The notes under the pieces are model-generated. The model was not told the DNA's origin, made no database searches, and saw only the letters and a program-made list of their open reading frames with translations. A stretch of 64,000 bases of DNA from JAGGAG01 sp031402225 (GTDB lineage Bacteria; Gemmatimonadota; Gemmatimonadetes; Gemmatimonadales; GWC2-71-9): positions 1-64,000 of the forward strand of contig JANNSD010000023.1 in assembly GCA_031402225.1 (NCBI GenBank), read 5' to 3'. Below, in pieces: positions 1-7,551 of the stretch (within the stretch, counting starts at the first letter, position 1; every line of letters begins with the position of its first letter). Both the position numbers and the translations under genes were made by a program.

Positions 1-138
1 TTTGCCTGGGATTGGCACTTCCCCTTCCCGAGGTGCTCCACAGTCTTGCCCATCATCATGCTCGGAACGTTCGAGAGGCGCCTCTGCAGCATGGACATAA
101 GGTAACAGGTCAGCAAGGACGGTGCCGGTGCGACAGGA

Positions 139-747
139 TCACGCTCGACGCACGAAGGTCAGGGCGACCGAATTCATGCAGTATCGCAGGCCGGTGGGCT
201 TCGGGCCGTCATTGAAGACATGTCCCAGGTGCGCAGCGCAGAGGGTGCACGTGATCTCGTCCCGCTGCATGCCAAGGCTGCTGTCCGAGCTTTTCACGAC
301 GTTCATGGCAGATATGGGCGCCCAGAAGCTTGGCCACCCGGTGCCCGAGTCATACTTTGTGGCCGAGTCAAAGAGTGCACTGTCGCAACAGATGCAGCGA
401 TACAGCCCATCGGCCTTGTTGTCGGCGTACTTGCCGCTAAAGGCGCGCTCGGTCCCTTCCTGCCGGGTGACGTAGAACGACGCAGCCGAGAGCTGCTTCT
501 TCCACTCGGCGTCGGTCTTGACCACCATGGGCAGCTTGACGATGCCTTCGCTCTTTCCCGCCGCGGAGAAGCGCTCGACGGTCACGTCACCGGCTGGCGT
601 GAGCACCGGGAGCACCCCCGCCATGGAGGTGCGATGCAGCGCCCACGCCGACACGGCGGCGAAGCCGCTCAGGAGGAACCCCCGGCGCCCGCGCGCCGGG
701 TCGGGTACGGCAAAAGACGGCCTGGTGATCGCCACGACTTCTCCCAT
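139..747 (-). CDS. msrB: Tat-exported peptide-methionine (R)-S-oxide reductase MsrB
   Basis: Reduces methionine-R-sulfoxide in proteins. The 202-residue product has an N-terminal extension with a twin-arginine motif (RRGFLLSG, residues 21-28) and a hydrophobic stretch, so it is probably exported by Tat. The MsrB domain spans about 75-200, with zinc-binding CxxC pairs at C118/C121 and C167/C170 and the catalytic cysteine C190 in the RYCMNS signature. It lies on the same strand as, and downstream of, a molybdopterin oxidoreductase and a cytochrome b, which fits an envelope methionine-repair role. No good Shine-Dalgarno precedes the start, so the exact N terminus is uncertain. Confidence 0.92.
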   Translation of the reverse strand: MGEVVAITRPSFAVPDPARGRRGFLLSGFAAVSAWALHRTSMAGVLPVLTPAGDVTVERFSAAGKSEGIVKLPMVVKTDAEWKKQLSAASFYVTRQEGTERAFSGKYADNKADGLYRCICCDSALFDSATKYDSGTGWPSFWAPISAMNVVKSSDSSLGMQRDEITCTLCAAHLGHVFNDGPKPTGLRYCMNSVALTFVRRA

Positions 748-806
748 GGACAGGGTGACTGCATGGATTACGTCACCACCGGCGATTTGGTTCCCTCTTC
801 CCGGAG

Positions 807-1517
807 TCAGATTCCGCCAAGCCAGGGGTAGCCCTGGTCCTCCCAGTAGCCGCCGGGGCGGGTGCTGGTGAAGGTCACCTTGGTGAGGTACTTGGTCAGC
901 TTATAGCCCAGCTTGATTGGTGAGTAGAGCCGAAGCGGCGCGCCGTGATCCGGCGTCAGTGGTCGATCGTTGAAGGCGTAGGCCAGGATCGTCTGCGGAT
1001 GCATCGCCGTCGCGAGGTCCCAGCCGTTGTAGTAGTCGTTGTCGAACGAGTCGAAGCGTGCGAACTGTGCTCGCGCGGTCGGCTGCACCAGCCCCGCCAC
1101 CACCGAGAACGGCACGCCGGTCCAGGTGGCGACCGCCGTCCATCCCTCCACGCAGTGATGCTTCACGGTGTAGGTAATGCTCGGCAGTTGCTGCAGCATC
1201 TCGAGCGTCAGCGAGGTGGGCGCCTTGACCTCACCTCCCACCTCGAGTGCCCATGGCTGCGCGACGCCGAGGGTCGGTACCGTGCGGCTGATGAAGTATC
1301 CCGGCATGGTGCCGCTTCGGGCCGACGCCGGGTACACCGTGGCGAGCCGCTTGCTCGATTGCAGGATGTTCTCGCCCACCCAGTCGTTGAGTCGTGACAT
1401 CGTGGCCAGCTTCGACTTCACCAGGGGGCCGCCATCCCAGCCGCAGCCCGCCACGAGGGCGGCGGGGCCGGCGACGATACCGAGGCGCAGGAAGTCCCGG
1501 CGATCGAGGCTAGCCAT
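807..1517 (-). CDS. Molybdopterin-dependent oxidoreductase, sulfite oxidase/MsrP-like, Tat signal
   Basis: A 236-residue protein of the sulfite-oxidase molybdopterin fold. It has a Tat motif (RRDFLRLG, from residue 6) and a lipobox-like VAGC ending at C25, so it is probably a membrane-anchored periplasmic protein. The conserved molybdenum-ligand cysteine lies in HHCVEGW (C122). The length suits a single-domain catalytic subunit without heme, like YedY/MsrP. Its start overlaps the end of the upstream cytochrome b gene by 8 nt, implying coupled translation and electron delivery by that cytochrome. Substrate is not determined; neighbouring MsrB suggests methionine sulfoxide, but other S- or N-oxides are possible. 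Confidence 0.88.
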   Translation of the reverse strand: MASLDRRDFLRLGIVAGPAALVAGCGWDGGPLVKSKLATMSRLNDWVGENILQSSKRLATVYPASARSGTMPGYFISRTVPTLGVAQPWALEVGGEVKAPTSLTLEMLQQLPSITYTVKHHCVEGWTAVATWTGVPFSVVAGLVQPTARAQFARFDSFDNDYYNGWDLATAMHPQTILAYAFNDRPLTPDHGAPLRLYSPIKLGYKLTKYLTKVTFTSTRPGGYWEDQGYPWLGGI

Positions 1518-2190
1518 GGCTGGGGAACTTTCCCTTGTACCACCCGGTGATCATCGACGGGAGCGAGGCGCGATCCGCCAGCAGTACCGCGCCCACATGG
1601 ACGATCGTGAAGGCGATGAACAGCCAGACCGCAACGAAGTGCCAGTAGCGCGTCAGCTCATAGCCACCGAACAGCGTCGTGAGCCAGCCGAGCTGCACCG
1701 GCTTGTAGATGGCAAAGCCGCTCAGCACCGAGATGGCGCCCAAAGCCGTGATGAAGGTATAGGCGCCCTTCTGCAGGGCGTTGTGCTTGCCCTGCGGCGG
1801 GTGCTCCTTCCGCAAGCGCAGGTAATAGAGTTGCATCTCGATGGCCGGCTTGATGTCGCTGGGCCGGAAGAGCAGCTCGCGCCATTGGCCAGTCCCGATG
1901 AGGAATCCGAGATAGGTGAGGCCGGTAAGGACGAGTGGCCAGGCCAGGGCGAAGTGCCACTGGAGCCCGCCGGCCAGCCAGCCACCGAGCCGGACGGCTT
2001 CGGGAAAGGTGCGGCCGTCGAAGGGATTGGGAACCGGCAGCGGGACCCCCTTCATCCCGAAATGACTGAAGGCCCCATAGATCTGGAGCCCGCTCGCGAT
2101 CATCCCGGTGAGGACGATCGCGTTGAGCCAGTGGGTGAGGCGCACCAGGCCATGGTGACGCTTCACGCGAGGGGATGGGGCCGCCGTCAT
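1510..2190 (-). CDS. Cytochrome b561/b6-type membrane subunit
   Basis: A 226-residue integral membrane protein with about four hydrophobic helices and histidines suited to bind heme b (RLTHW near residue 20, WHFALAW near 78, RYWHFVAVW near 182 and IVHV near 196). It resembles the cytochrome b subunits of Ni-Fe hydrogenase, formate dehydrogenase and thiosulfate reductase rather than the classical MsrQ fold. First gene of an operon with the molybdopterin enzyme (8-nt overlap) and the exported MsrB. Inferred role: passing quinol electrons to the periplasmic molybdoenzyme. Confidence 0.85.
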   Translation of the reverse strand: MTAAPSPRVKRHHGLVRLTHWLNAIVLTGMIASGLQIYGAFSHFGMKGVPLPVPNPFDGRTFPEAVRLGGWLAGGLQWHFALAWPLVLTGLTYLGFLIGTGQWRELLFRPSDIKPAIEMQLYYLRLRKEHPPQGKHNALQKGAYTFITALGAISVLSGFAIYKPVQLGWLTTLFGGYELTRYWHFVAVWLFIAFTIVHVGAVLLADRASLPSMITGWYKGKFPSHG

Positions 2191-2258
2191 GCCATGATCC
2201 TTTGGGACATTCGGAATGATACGCCCCCAAGCCTGATTCGGTTCTGTGAGGCGGGGCG

Positions 2259-4994
2259 CTACTTCTGGCTGACGGCGGAGGACGCCTTGGGAAGGGTGTC
2301 GGCCAGTTCCGCCCGGAACCGCGCCGCCTTCGCCGGTTGCCCGAGCGAGTCGTATGCCGCCACCAGGTCCTTCCGCGCGTTCTTGAGGAAGCCCACCTGC
2401 GGGTCGGACTGCTTCGCCACGATCTCGTACCCCGCAAAGCTTTCCACGGTGGCCTCGGCGAAGCGCCCCTGCCGCAGCAGCGACCGGCCCAGCTTGATGC
2501 GTGCAATACCGGTGTTGAGGTGGTCAGGAGACTGCGCAGCGCTGAAGATCGCCACCGCCTGCCGGTAGAGCGGCTCCGCGCGCGCCGGTTCCTTCCGGGC
2601 CATGTAGACGCTGCCCAGGTTCGAAATCGCGGTGCCGGTCAGGTAGTGCCCGTTGGGATACACCTTCGCATAGATGTCGGCCATGCGCCGGAAGGCCGCC
2701 TCCGCGTCATCGTACAGGTTGCGCTGCAGTGCCACCGTGCCCAGCTCGTTGACCGCCGAGGCCACCTTCGGGTGGACCGGCCCGAACACCCGCTCCTGCA
2801 CCCCAAGCGCCTGTTGCAGCGTGCTCACTGCCTCGTCGTACCGTTCCTCGCGCACGAGCACCCGTCCCAGCATGGTCAAGGTTGAGGCCGTGACGTAGCT
2901 GTCCTGGCCGTACCAGCCGCTGTTGATCGCCAGCGCCTCCCGGTAGTACCGCTCCGCGTCGGCGTAGTGCCCCGCCTCGAACTGGATCGCACCCAGGTTG
3001 ATGAGGTCTTCCGCGACGGCGGGATGCTTGTCGCCGTGCAGTGCCCGGCTCATGACCAGCACCTGCCGTGTCAGCGAGTCGGCGATGTCCCAGTGCCCCA
3101 GATAGAAGTGGGTATTGGCGAGTTCGTAGAGGCTGCCTGCCAGCTCGGGCGTCACTGCACCGGGCGATGAATAGGCCCGCACCGCCTGCTCCAGCACCGG
3201 CACCGCCGAATCGTACGCGCCGCGCTCGACCAGTACGTGGCCGAGGGCGGCGGTTGCGCGTGCCACCGAGGGATGGTTGGGACCCAGCGAGGCACGGCTC
3301 CGCGCGAGTCCTTGCCGGACCAGCTGTTCGCCCTCATCGAACTTTGCCTGGTCGGAGCGCAGGAGGCCGAGTGCGACGTCGCTTTGCGCCACATCGGGGT
3401 GACCGGCGCCGAGCAGGGTGGTGCGCTGGCGGAGCGCGGCGCTCAGCAGTGAATCAGCGCGATCGAGGTCACCGAGCTGCTGGTAGATGCCGCCGAGCGT
3501 GGCGAGGAGTTCCGCCTGCACGCCGGGCTCTCCCACGAGGCTGCTGGCTTCCTGCACGCCCCGGTCGATCAGGGTCACGACGCGCAGGCTCTCGGCGGGC
3601 CCCGCGGCCTCGTCGCCGCCCTGGAAGAGGTTGAGCATGAAGGCCTGGATACGCTGGGCCCGCGCGGCCTCCGCCACGGCTGCGTTGCGTGCCGTTGCCA
3701 CGCGCACCGTGTAGAAGATGATGACGCCCACGAGGGCGGCGATCGCCACCGCCGCCGCGGTCACTGCGCGGGTATTGCGACGCACGAACTTGCCCAGCCG
3801 GTACCGGACGCTGTCGGGCCGCGCGTCGAGCGGCTCACGACCGAGGTAGTGGTCCACATCGCGGATCAGGGCGTCAACCGTGCGGTAGCGGCGCTCCGGG
3901 TCCTTGTGCATCGCCGTGAGGCACAGCACGTCGAGATCGGCCCACGAGACGCGACTGGTGGGCTCGGCGGGCGCGCCGGCATGGCGCGCCGTGGCTCGCG
4001 CCACCGCCGATGGCTTCACCGCCTCGTAGTCTGTGATCATGCTGCCGGCTTCGGTCGGCGTGCGGTGGGACACATCGAACGGCAGGCGCCCCGTCAGCAG
4101 CTCGTACAGGATGATGCCGAGGGAGTAGACGTCGGTGTGCAGCCCGACGCGGTCGCCACGGATCTGTTCCGGCGCGGCGTAGGCCGGCGTCATCAGCCGG
4201 AGTCCGGTGCGGGTCCGGTCGTCGGCGGAGTCGAGCGCTTCCAGGTGCTTGGCGATCCCGAAGTCGAGCAGCTTCACCGTGCCGTCCTCGGTGACGAGGA
4301 TATTGGACGGCTTGAGGTCGCGGTGGATGATGGCGTGGGCGTGGGCATGCTGCACCGCCTCGCACACGGCACGGAAGAGCCCCAGGCGCCCGGCGATGGA
4401 CGACGCGTGGGTCTGGCAGTACTCCGTCAGCGGCACGCCCTCGACGTACTCCATGACGAACCACGGTGTGCCGTCCGGCAGCGAGTCCGCGTCGTAGAGG
4501 CGGGCAATGGAGGGATGGTTGAGCTGGGCGAGGGTGCGCTGCTCACTGGCAAAGCGCTCGCGCCTGGCGGGCGAGAGCCAGGCATCACGCAAAATCTTGA
4601 TGGCGGCGACACTGTGCAGGTCGTCGCGCTCGGCGAAGTAGACAACGCCCATCCCGCCCTCGCCGAGCACGCGGCTGATCCGGTAGGGGCCGAACTGGGC
4701 GGCGCGCAGCGCGGGGGGCACGCCGCCGTCGAGCACGTCCCGGGCTACGTCGGCGAGGTCGCGATCGAGCAGCGCACCGGCGCCTTCGTCCGCCTCGAGG
4801 AGCGTGAGCACTTCGGCAACGAGGCTGGGGTCGTCCACGCACGCGGCATCGAGCCATGCGCGCCGCGACAGCGCGGGGCGATCGGCGGCGTCGTGGAAGA
4901 GGGCCTGGATGCGTTCCCAGCGGGCGGTATCGATAGCGCCTCCAGCGGTGTTTTCCGAGGTCAGCGACCGCCGTGGAGTTCGCGCGCGAGCCAT
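2259..4994 (-). CDS. Membrane-anchored Ser/Thr protein kinase with C-terminal TPR repeats
   Basis: A 911-residue PknB-type kinase. The catalytic domain starts near residue 101: P-loop GEGGMGVVY at 111-119, catalytic lysine K133, HRDLKPSN at 224-231, DFG at 244-246 and APE at 274-276, so it should be active. One transmembrane helix (about 410-430) is followed by a long series of TPR-type repeats (about 460-890), probably in the periplasm. The ATG at 4994 overlaps the 3' end of the upstream ECF sigma gene by 34 nt. An open frame continues upstream, but it is antisense-like composition within the sigma gene. Kinases paired with ECF factors are known to control sigma activity; that link is inferred here. 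Confidence 0.9.
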   Translation of the reverse strand: MARARTPRRSLTSENTAGGAIDTARWERIQALFHDAADRPALSRRAWLDAACVDDPSLVAEVLTLLEADEGAGALLDRDLADVARDVLDGGVPPALRAAQFGPYRISRVLGEGGMGVVYFAERDDLHSVAAIKILRDAWLSPARRERFASEQRTLAQLNHPSIARLYDADSLPDGTPWFVMEYVEGVPLTEYCQTHASSIAGRLGLFRAVCEAVQHAHAHAIIHRDLKPSNILVTEDGTVKLLDFGIAKHLEALDSADDRTRTGLRLMTPAYAAPEQIRGDRVGLHTDVYSLGIILYELLTGRLPFDVSHRTPTEAGSMITDYEAVKPSAVARATARHAGAPAEPTSRVSWADLDVLCLTAMHKDPERRYRTVDALIRDVDHYLGREPLDARPDSVRYRLGKFVRRNTRAVTAAAVAIAALVGVIIFYTVRVATARNAAVAEAARAQRIQAFMLNLFQGGDEAAGPAESLRVVTLIDRGVQEASSLVGEPGVQAELLATLGGIYQQLGDLDRADSLLSAALRQRTTLLGAGHPDVAQSDVALGLLRSDQAKFDEGEQLVRQGLARSRASLGPNHPSVARATAALGHVLVERGAYDSAVPVLEQAVRAYSSPGAVTPELAGSLYELANTHFYLGHWDIADSLTRQVLVMSRALHGDKHPAVAEDLINLGAIQFEAGHYADAERYYREALAINSGWYGQDSYVTASTLTMLGRVLVREERYDEAVSTLQQALGVQERVFGPVHPKVASAVNELGTVALQRNLYDDAEAAFRRMADIYAKVYPNGHYLTGTAISNLGSVYMARKEPARAEPLYRQAVAIFSAAQSPDHLNTGIARIKLGRSLLRQGRFAEATVESFAGYEIVAKQSDPQVGFLKNARKDLVAAYDSLGQPAKAARFRAELADTLPKASSAVSQK

Positions 4995-5536
4995 GCCCTG
5001 GCCGCCCGCCAGTCGCGGAGCGCCGTGGCTTCCGAGACCCCCAGCAGCTGAGCGCACTCCGCCACGTCCAGCCCGCCGAAGAAGCGGCTCTCCACCAATT
5101 GCGCTTGCCGTGGACTGAGGAGTGCCAGGGCATCGAGCGCGGCGTCGAGTTCGAGCAGGTCCGAGGAACTGGTCGAGCCGGCGTCGAGCGAGTCGTCGAA
5201 GGTGATGGCGACCACGCCCGAACCCCGTTTGCCGGCGTGCCGCCGCCGCGCCGCCTCGATCAACACCTGCCGCATCGCCCGCGCGGCAATGCGCTTGAAG
5301 TGGAGCGGCGAGGTCTCTGCCACCTGCGGAGAGCCGGCCAGCTTGAGCCATGCCTCATTGACCAGGGCGGTCGGACTCAGCGTGGCGCTCGGGTCGTCGC
5401 GCCGGACGCTGGCGGCGAGCCGGCGCAGTTCCTCATAGGTCTCGCTGAACAGGCGGTCCAGGGCGCCGCGGTCCCCCGCCGTCGCCTGCCCGGTGCCAGC
5501 TTCCTCGCCGTGAGCTGCTCCGCTTCGAAGTGCCAT
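4961..5536 (-). CDS. ECF-type RNA polymerase sigma factor
   Basis: A 191-residue sigma factor with region 2 (about residues 18-100, including NEAWLKLAG and the HFKRIAARAMRQVLIEAARRR stretch) and region 4 helix-turn-helix (about 125-185, LSPRQAQLVESRFFGGLDVAE). It resembles the ECF group associated with Ser/Thr kinases in Planctomycetes, Acidobacteria and Gemmatimonadetes. The ATG at 5536 is preceded by a GAGAAAG stretch and gives the usual family length; a longer in-frame start at 5686 adds 50 low-complexity residues and was rejected. It is cotranscribed with the overlapping TPR kinase. No anti-sigma factor is visible. Confidence 0.88.
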   Translation of the reverse strand: MALRSGAAHGEEAGTGQATAGDRGALDRLFSETYEELRRLAASVRRDDPSATLSPTALVNEAWLKLAGSPQVAETSPLHFKRIAARAMRQVLIEAARRRHAGKRGSGVVAITFDDSLDAGSTSSSDLLELDAALDALALLSPRQAQLVESRFFGGLDVAECAQLLGVSEATALRDWRAARAWLARELHGGR

Positions 5537-5754
5537 GACGGCTTTCTCACTCAGTGTGCGCAATGCGGGAAGGACCGCTCGACCGGGGCGGGGGCTGCGC
5601 CCGTCCGGCGGCTGTCTCCAAGTAGCGCGCCGGAGCCCCACCGCGCAACCGGCCCGGGCCCGCCCGCCCCCGAGGCCCATGCCCAATGACGGTTTTCCCG
5701 GGAATCGCGCGCAAGGCAGGACAGTCCCCGTTCCCGCACCGCCATGGAGGTTGT

Positions 5755-6303
5755 ATGCCGCTGTTACACCCGAGGGTTCGAGCGACGTTGTCGCTGAGAC
5801 GCGCTGGCGCCGCCTGGTTGCTCGCGGGGGCGGCGCCGCTGCTTGCCGCTCCTCAGGCGTCGGCGCAGGCCGGCCCGGTTCCGGCCGAATACCAGGGCAA
5901 GTGGGTGCCGGCCAAGGCGACCTGCGAGTCGCCGGCGCGCGTCGTGATCACCGCTGACCAGCTGACGCTCATGAACGGCACGGACAAGCAGGCGATTGGC
6001 GGCATCGAGATGGCCGGCCCCGCGTACTGGGGACCCGACTACAACGGCATCATGGCGGTGCTGATCACCGAGTTCGAGGGTCAGCAGCCAGTGACCGCCT
6101 CGTTCAACGTCGGGGAGAAAAAGGGTGTGGCGCAGGTTGAGTTTGCTCCCGTGATGCCTGGAGGCAACGCGTCGCAGGCGGCGTACAATGCCCGGATCAA
6201 GCAGCTCAACCTCGCGAAGCGCTTCCCCCTCAACAAGGTGCCGCTCAAGCAGTGCGCTGGTCAGCCTGCGGCCGCCGGGGCCGGTGCGACCACGGCGCCG
6301 TAG
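5755..6303 (+). CDS. Secreted protein of unknown function
   Basis: A 182-residue protein with an N-terminal signal peptide (basic start, hydrophobic core, ASAQA-type cleavage near residue 37). The mature part is soluble, has two cysteines (in ATCES and KQCAG) that could form a disulfide, and ends in an Ala/Gly-rich tail. I do not recognise the family. The start at 5755 is chosen because GGAGG sits 4 nt upstream. It is divergent from the sigma factor gene and followed by a small membrane protein. Confidence 0.75.
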   Translation: MPLLHPRVRATLSLRRAGAAWLLAGAAPLLAAPQASAQAGPVPAEYQGKWVPAKATCESPARVVITADQLTLMNGTDKQAIGGIEMAGPAYWGPDYNGIMAVLITEFEGQQPVTASFNVGEKKGVAQVEFAPVMPGGNASQAAYNARIKQLNLAKRFPLNKVPLKQCAGQPAAAGAGATTAP

Positions 6304-6384
6304 CGGCGGTCATGAAGGCTGTTCAAGCAGGTGGTTCGCAAGGCCACAACCGTTCCCCAAGCTGTTCTACCCCAGGAGGTCGCA

Positions 6385-6735
6385 ATGATTACCAGTCAGG
6401 TGAAGTTCAATCTGCTCAGTCGGGAACAGGTGATGGGCTATCTCAAGTCCACCGGCTCCAAGGACCCGGACGTACTGCTCGCCGCGAAGGAGGAGTTTGC
6501 CAGCAACTACCGGCCGATCAAGTGGTTCGGCATCTGGGGCATGGTCTGCGGGGTACTCATGTCGCTGTTGATCGTCCTGGCCCCGCTGGGAATTCCGCTC
6601 TTCTTCCTCGGCGTCTGGTGGTTCCGGAGGGCCAAGAAGAACGCGATCATGATCGAGGGGACGTACGCTGAGTATCTGGTTACGCTCACTGGCAAGGGGC
6701 CATCACCTTTCGGGCTTAGCGCGAACGTGGCTTGA
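6385..6735 (+). CDS. Small membrane protein of unknown function
   Basis: A 116-residue protein with a soluble N-terminal half (about 1-48) and a long hydrophobic segment (about 52-82) that could form a two-helix hairpin, followed by a basic FRRAKKN stretch and a short C-terminal tail. The start has a perfect AGGAGGT Shine-Dalgarno at 6374-6380. Family not recognised. Its stop codon is immediately followed by the AGGCGTG tandem-repeat array. Confidence 0.72.
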   Translation: MITSQVKFNLLSREQVMGYLKSTGSKDPDVLLAAKEEFASNYRPIKWFGIWGMVCGVLMSLLIVLAPLGIPLFFLGVWWFRRAKKNAIMIEGTYAEYLVTLTGKGPSPFGLSANVA

Positions 6736-6863
6736 AGGCGTGAGGCGTGAGGCGTGAGGCGTGAGGCGTGAGGCGTGAGGCGTGAGGCGTGAGGCGTGAG
6801 GCGTTAGGAGTTGGGAGTTCTCATACCGACTCCTAACGCCGAACGCCTCACGCCTAACGCCTA
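6736..6863. repeat. AGGCGTG heptamer array (9 perfect copies) plus inverted arm
   Basis: Nine head-to-tail copies of AGGCGTG occupy 6736-6798, followed by degenerate copies. A 12-bp arm (6800-6811) pairs perfectly with 6829-6840, and pairing resumes outward between the array and 6843-6862 with a few mismatches. The whole can fold into a roughly 30-bp imperfect hairpin between two convergent genes. There is no T-tract, so it is not a classical terminator. The array starts one base after one stop codon and ends within the other. Confidence 0.9.
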
Positions 6864-7019
6864 GCTGTATTTCGCCGCCCACCGCCGGGCCACGTAGATC
6901 CCGACGCCGGTGCCGACCATGCTCAGCATGAACGCGGTCATCGTGCCGAAGGGCGCGCCGGCGAACCAGCCCAGCCACCCGCCGGCCGTGGCGCCGACGA
7001 AGACCATGAGCTTCGACAT
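6861..7019 (-). CDS. 52-residue glycine-rich membrane protein
   Basis: A short gene starting MSKLMVFVGATAGGWLGW and ending ARRWAAKYS. It has two hydrophobic glycine-rich segments and a basic C terminus, typical of small inner-membrane proteins. The ATG at 7019 is preceded by a strong GGGGAGGGA ribosome-binding site, the main support for its reality. The stop codon forms the outer edge of the heptamer-repeat hairpin. Function unknown. Confidence 0.7.
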   Translation of the reverse strand: MSKLMVFVGATAGGWLGWFAGAPFGTMTAFMLSMVGTGVGIYVARRWAAKYS

Positions 7020-7106
7020 CGTCCCTCCCCATTGACGTCCTGACTACCCTTCAAGGAGACGCGGACGGCATGCGCCCGCGAGTTGCAACGCATTGGAGGT
7101 GTACTC

Positions 7107-7550
7107 ATGTCGTTCGAAAAGCTCGCCGATGAAGAGCTTCGGAAGAAGCTTACACCCATCCAGTACAAGGTGACCCAGCACGAAGGGACGGAAGCCCCGT
7201 TCCAGAACGACTACTGGGACAACCACGAGCCGGGCATCTATGTGGATGTGGTGTCAGGCGAGCCCCTGTTCAGCTCGCTCGACAAGTATGACTCCGGCAC
7301 TGGCTGGCCCAGCTTCTCCCGGCCGCTGGAAGAGGAAAACGTGCGGCTGCGGGTGGACCGGAAGCTCTTCGCCACCCGCACCGAAGTCCGGTCATCCGAG
7401 GGCGACAGCCACCTCGGTCATGTCTTCGATGACGGACCGGCCCCCACGGGCCAGCGCTTCTGCATGAACTCGGCTGCGCTTCGGTTCATCCCGGTCGACA
7501 AGCTCGAGACGGAGGGATACGGGCGTTATCTCGCGCTGTTCGGGCGGTAG
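7107..7550 (+). CDS. msrB: Cytoplasmic MsrB lacking the zinc cysteines
   Basis: A 147-residue peptide-methionine (R)-S-oxide reductase without a signal sequence. It has the conserved KYDSGTGWPSF block, SHLGHVFDDGP and the catalytic cysteine in RFCMNS. The two CxxC zinc pairs of the exported paralogue are replaced here (for example SGEPLF), so it belongs to the zinc-free form. The start is fixed by GGAGGT at 7095-7100. The next gene begins one base after its stop. Confidence 0.93.
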   Translation: MSFEKLADEELRKKLTPIQYKVTQHEGTEAPFQNDYWDNHEPGIYVDVVSGEPLFSSLDKYDSGTGWPSFSRPLEEENVRLRVDRKLFATRTEVRSSEGDSHLGHVFDDGPAPTGQRFCMNSAALRFIPVDKLETEGYGRYLALFGR

Positions 7551-7551
7551 G

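Noticed and set aside
1..98. Minus-strand frame open to the window edge (starts MSMLQRRLSNVPSMMMGK)
   Set aside because: Too short, no ribosome-binding site and no motif; positions 1-138 hold nothing I can support.
4995..5351. Kinase start further upstream inside the sigma gene
   Set aside because: The added 119 residues are a low-complexity out-of-frame reading of the sigma factor.
6736..6863. CRISPR array
   Set aside because: Units are 7 bp with no spacers, and no cas genes are present.
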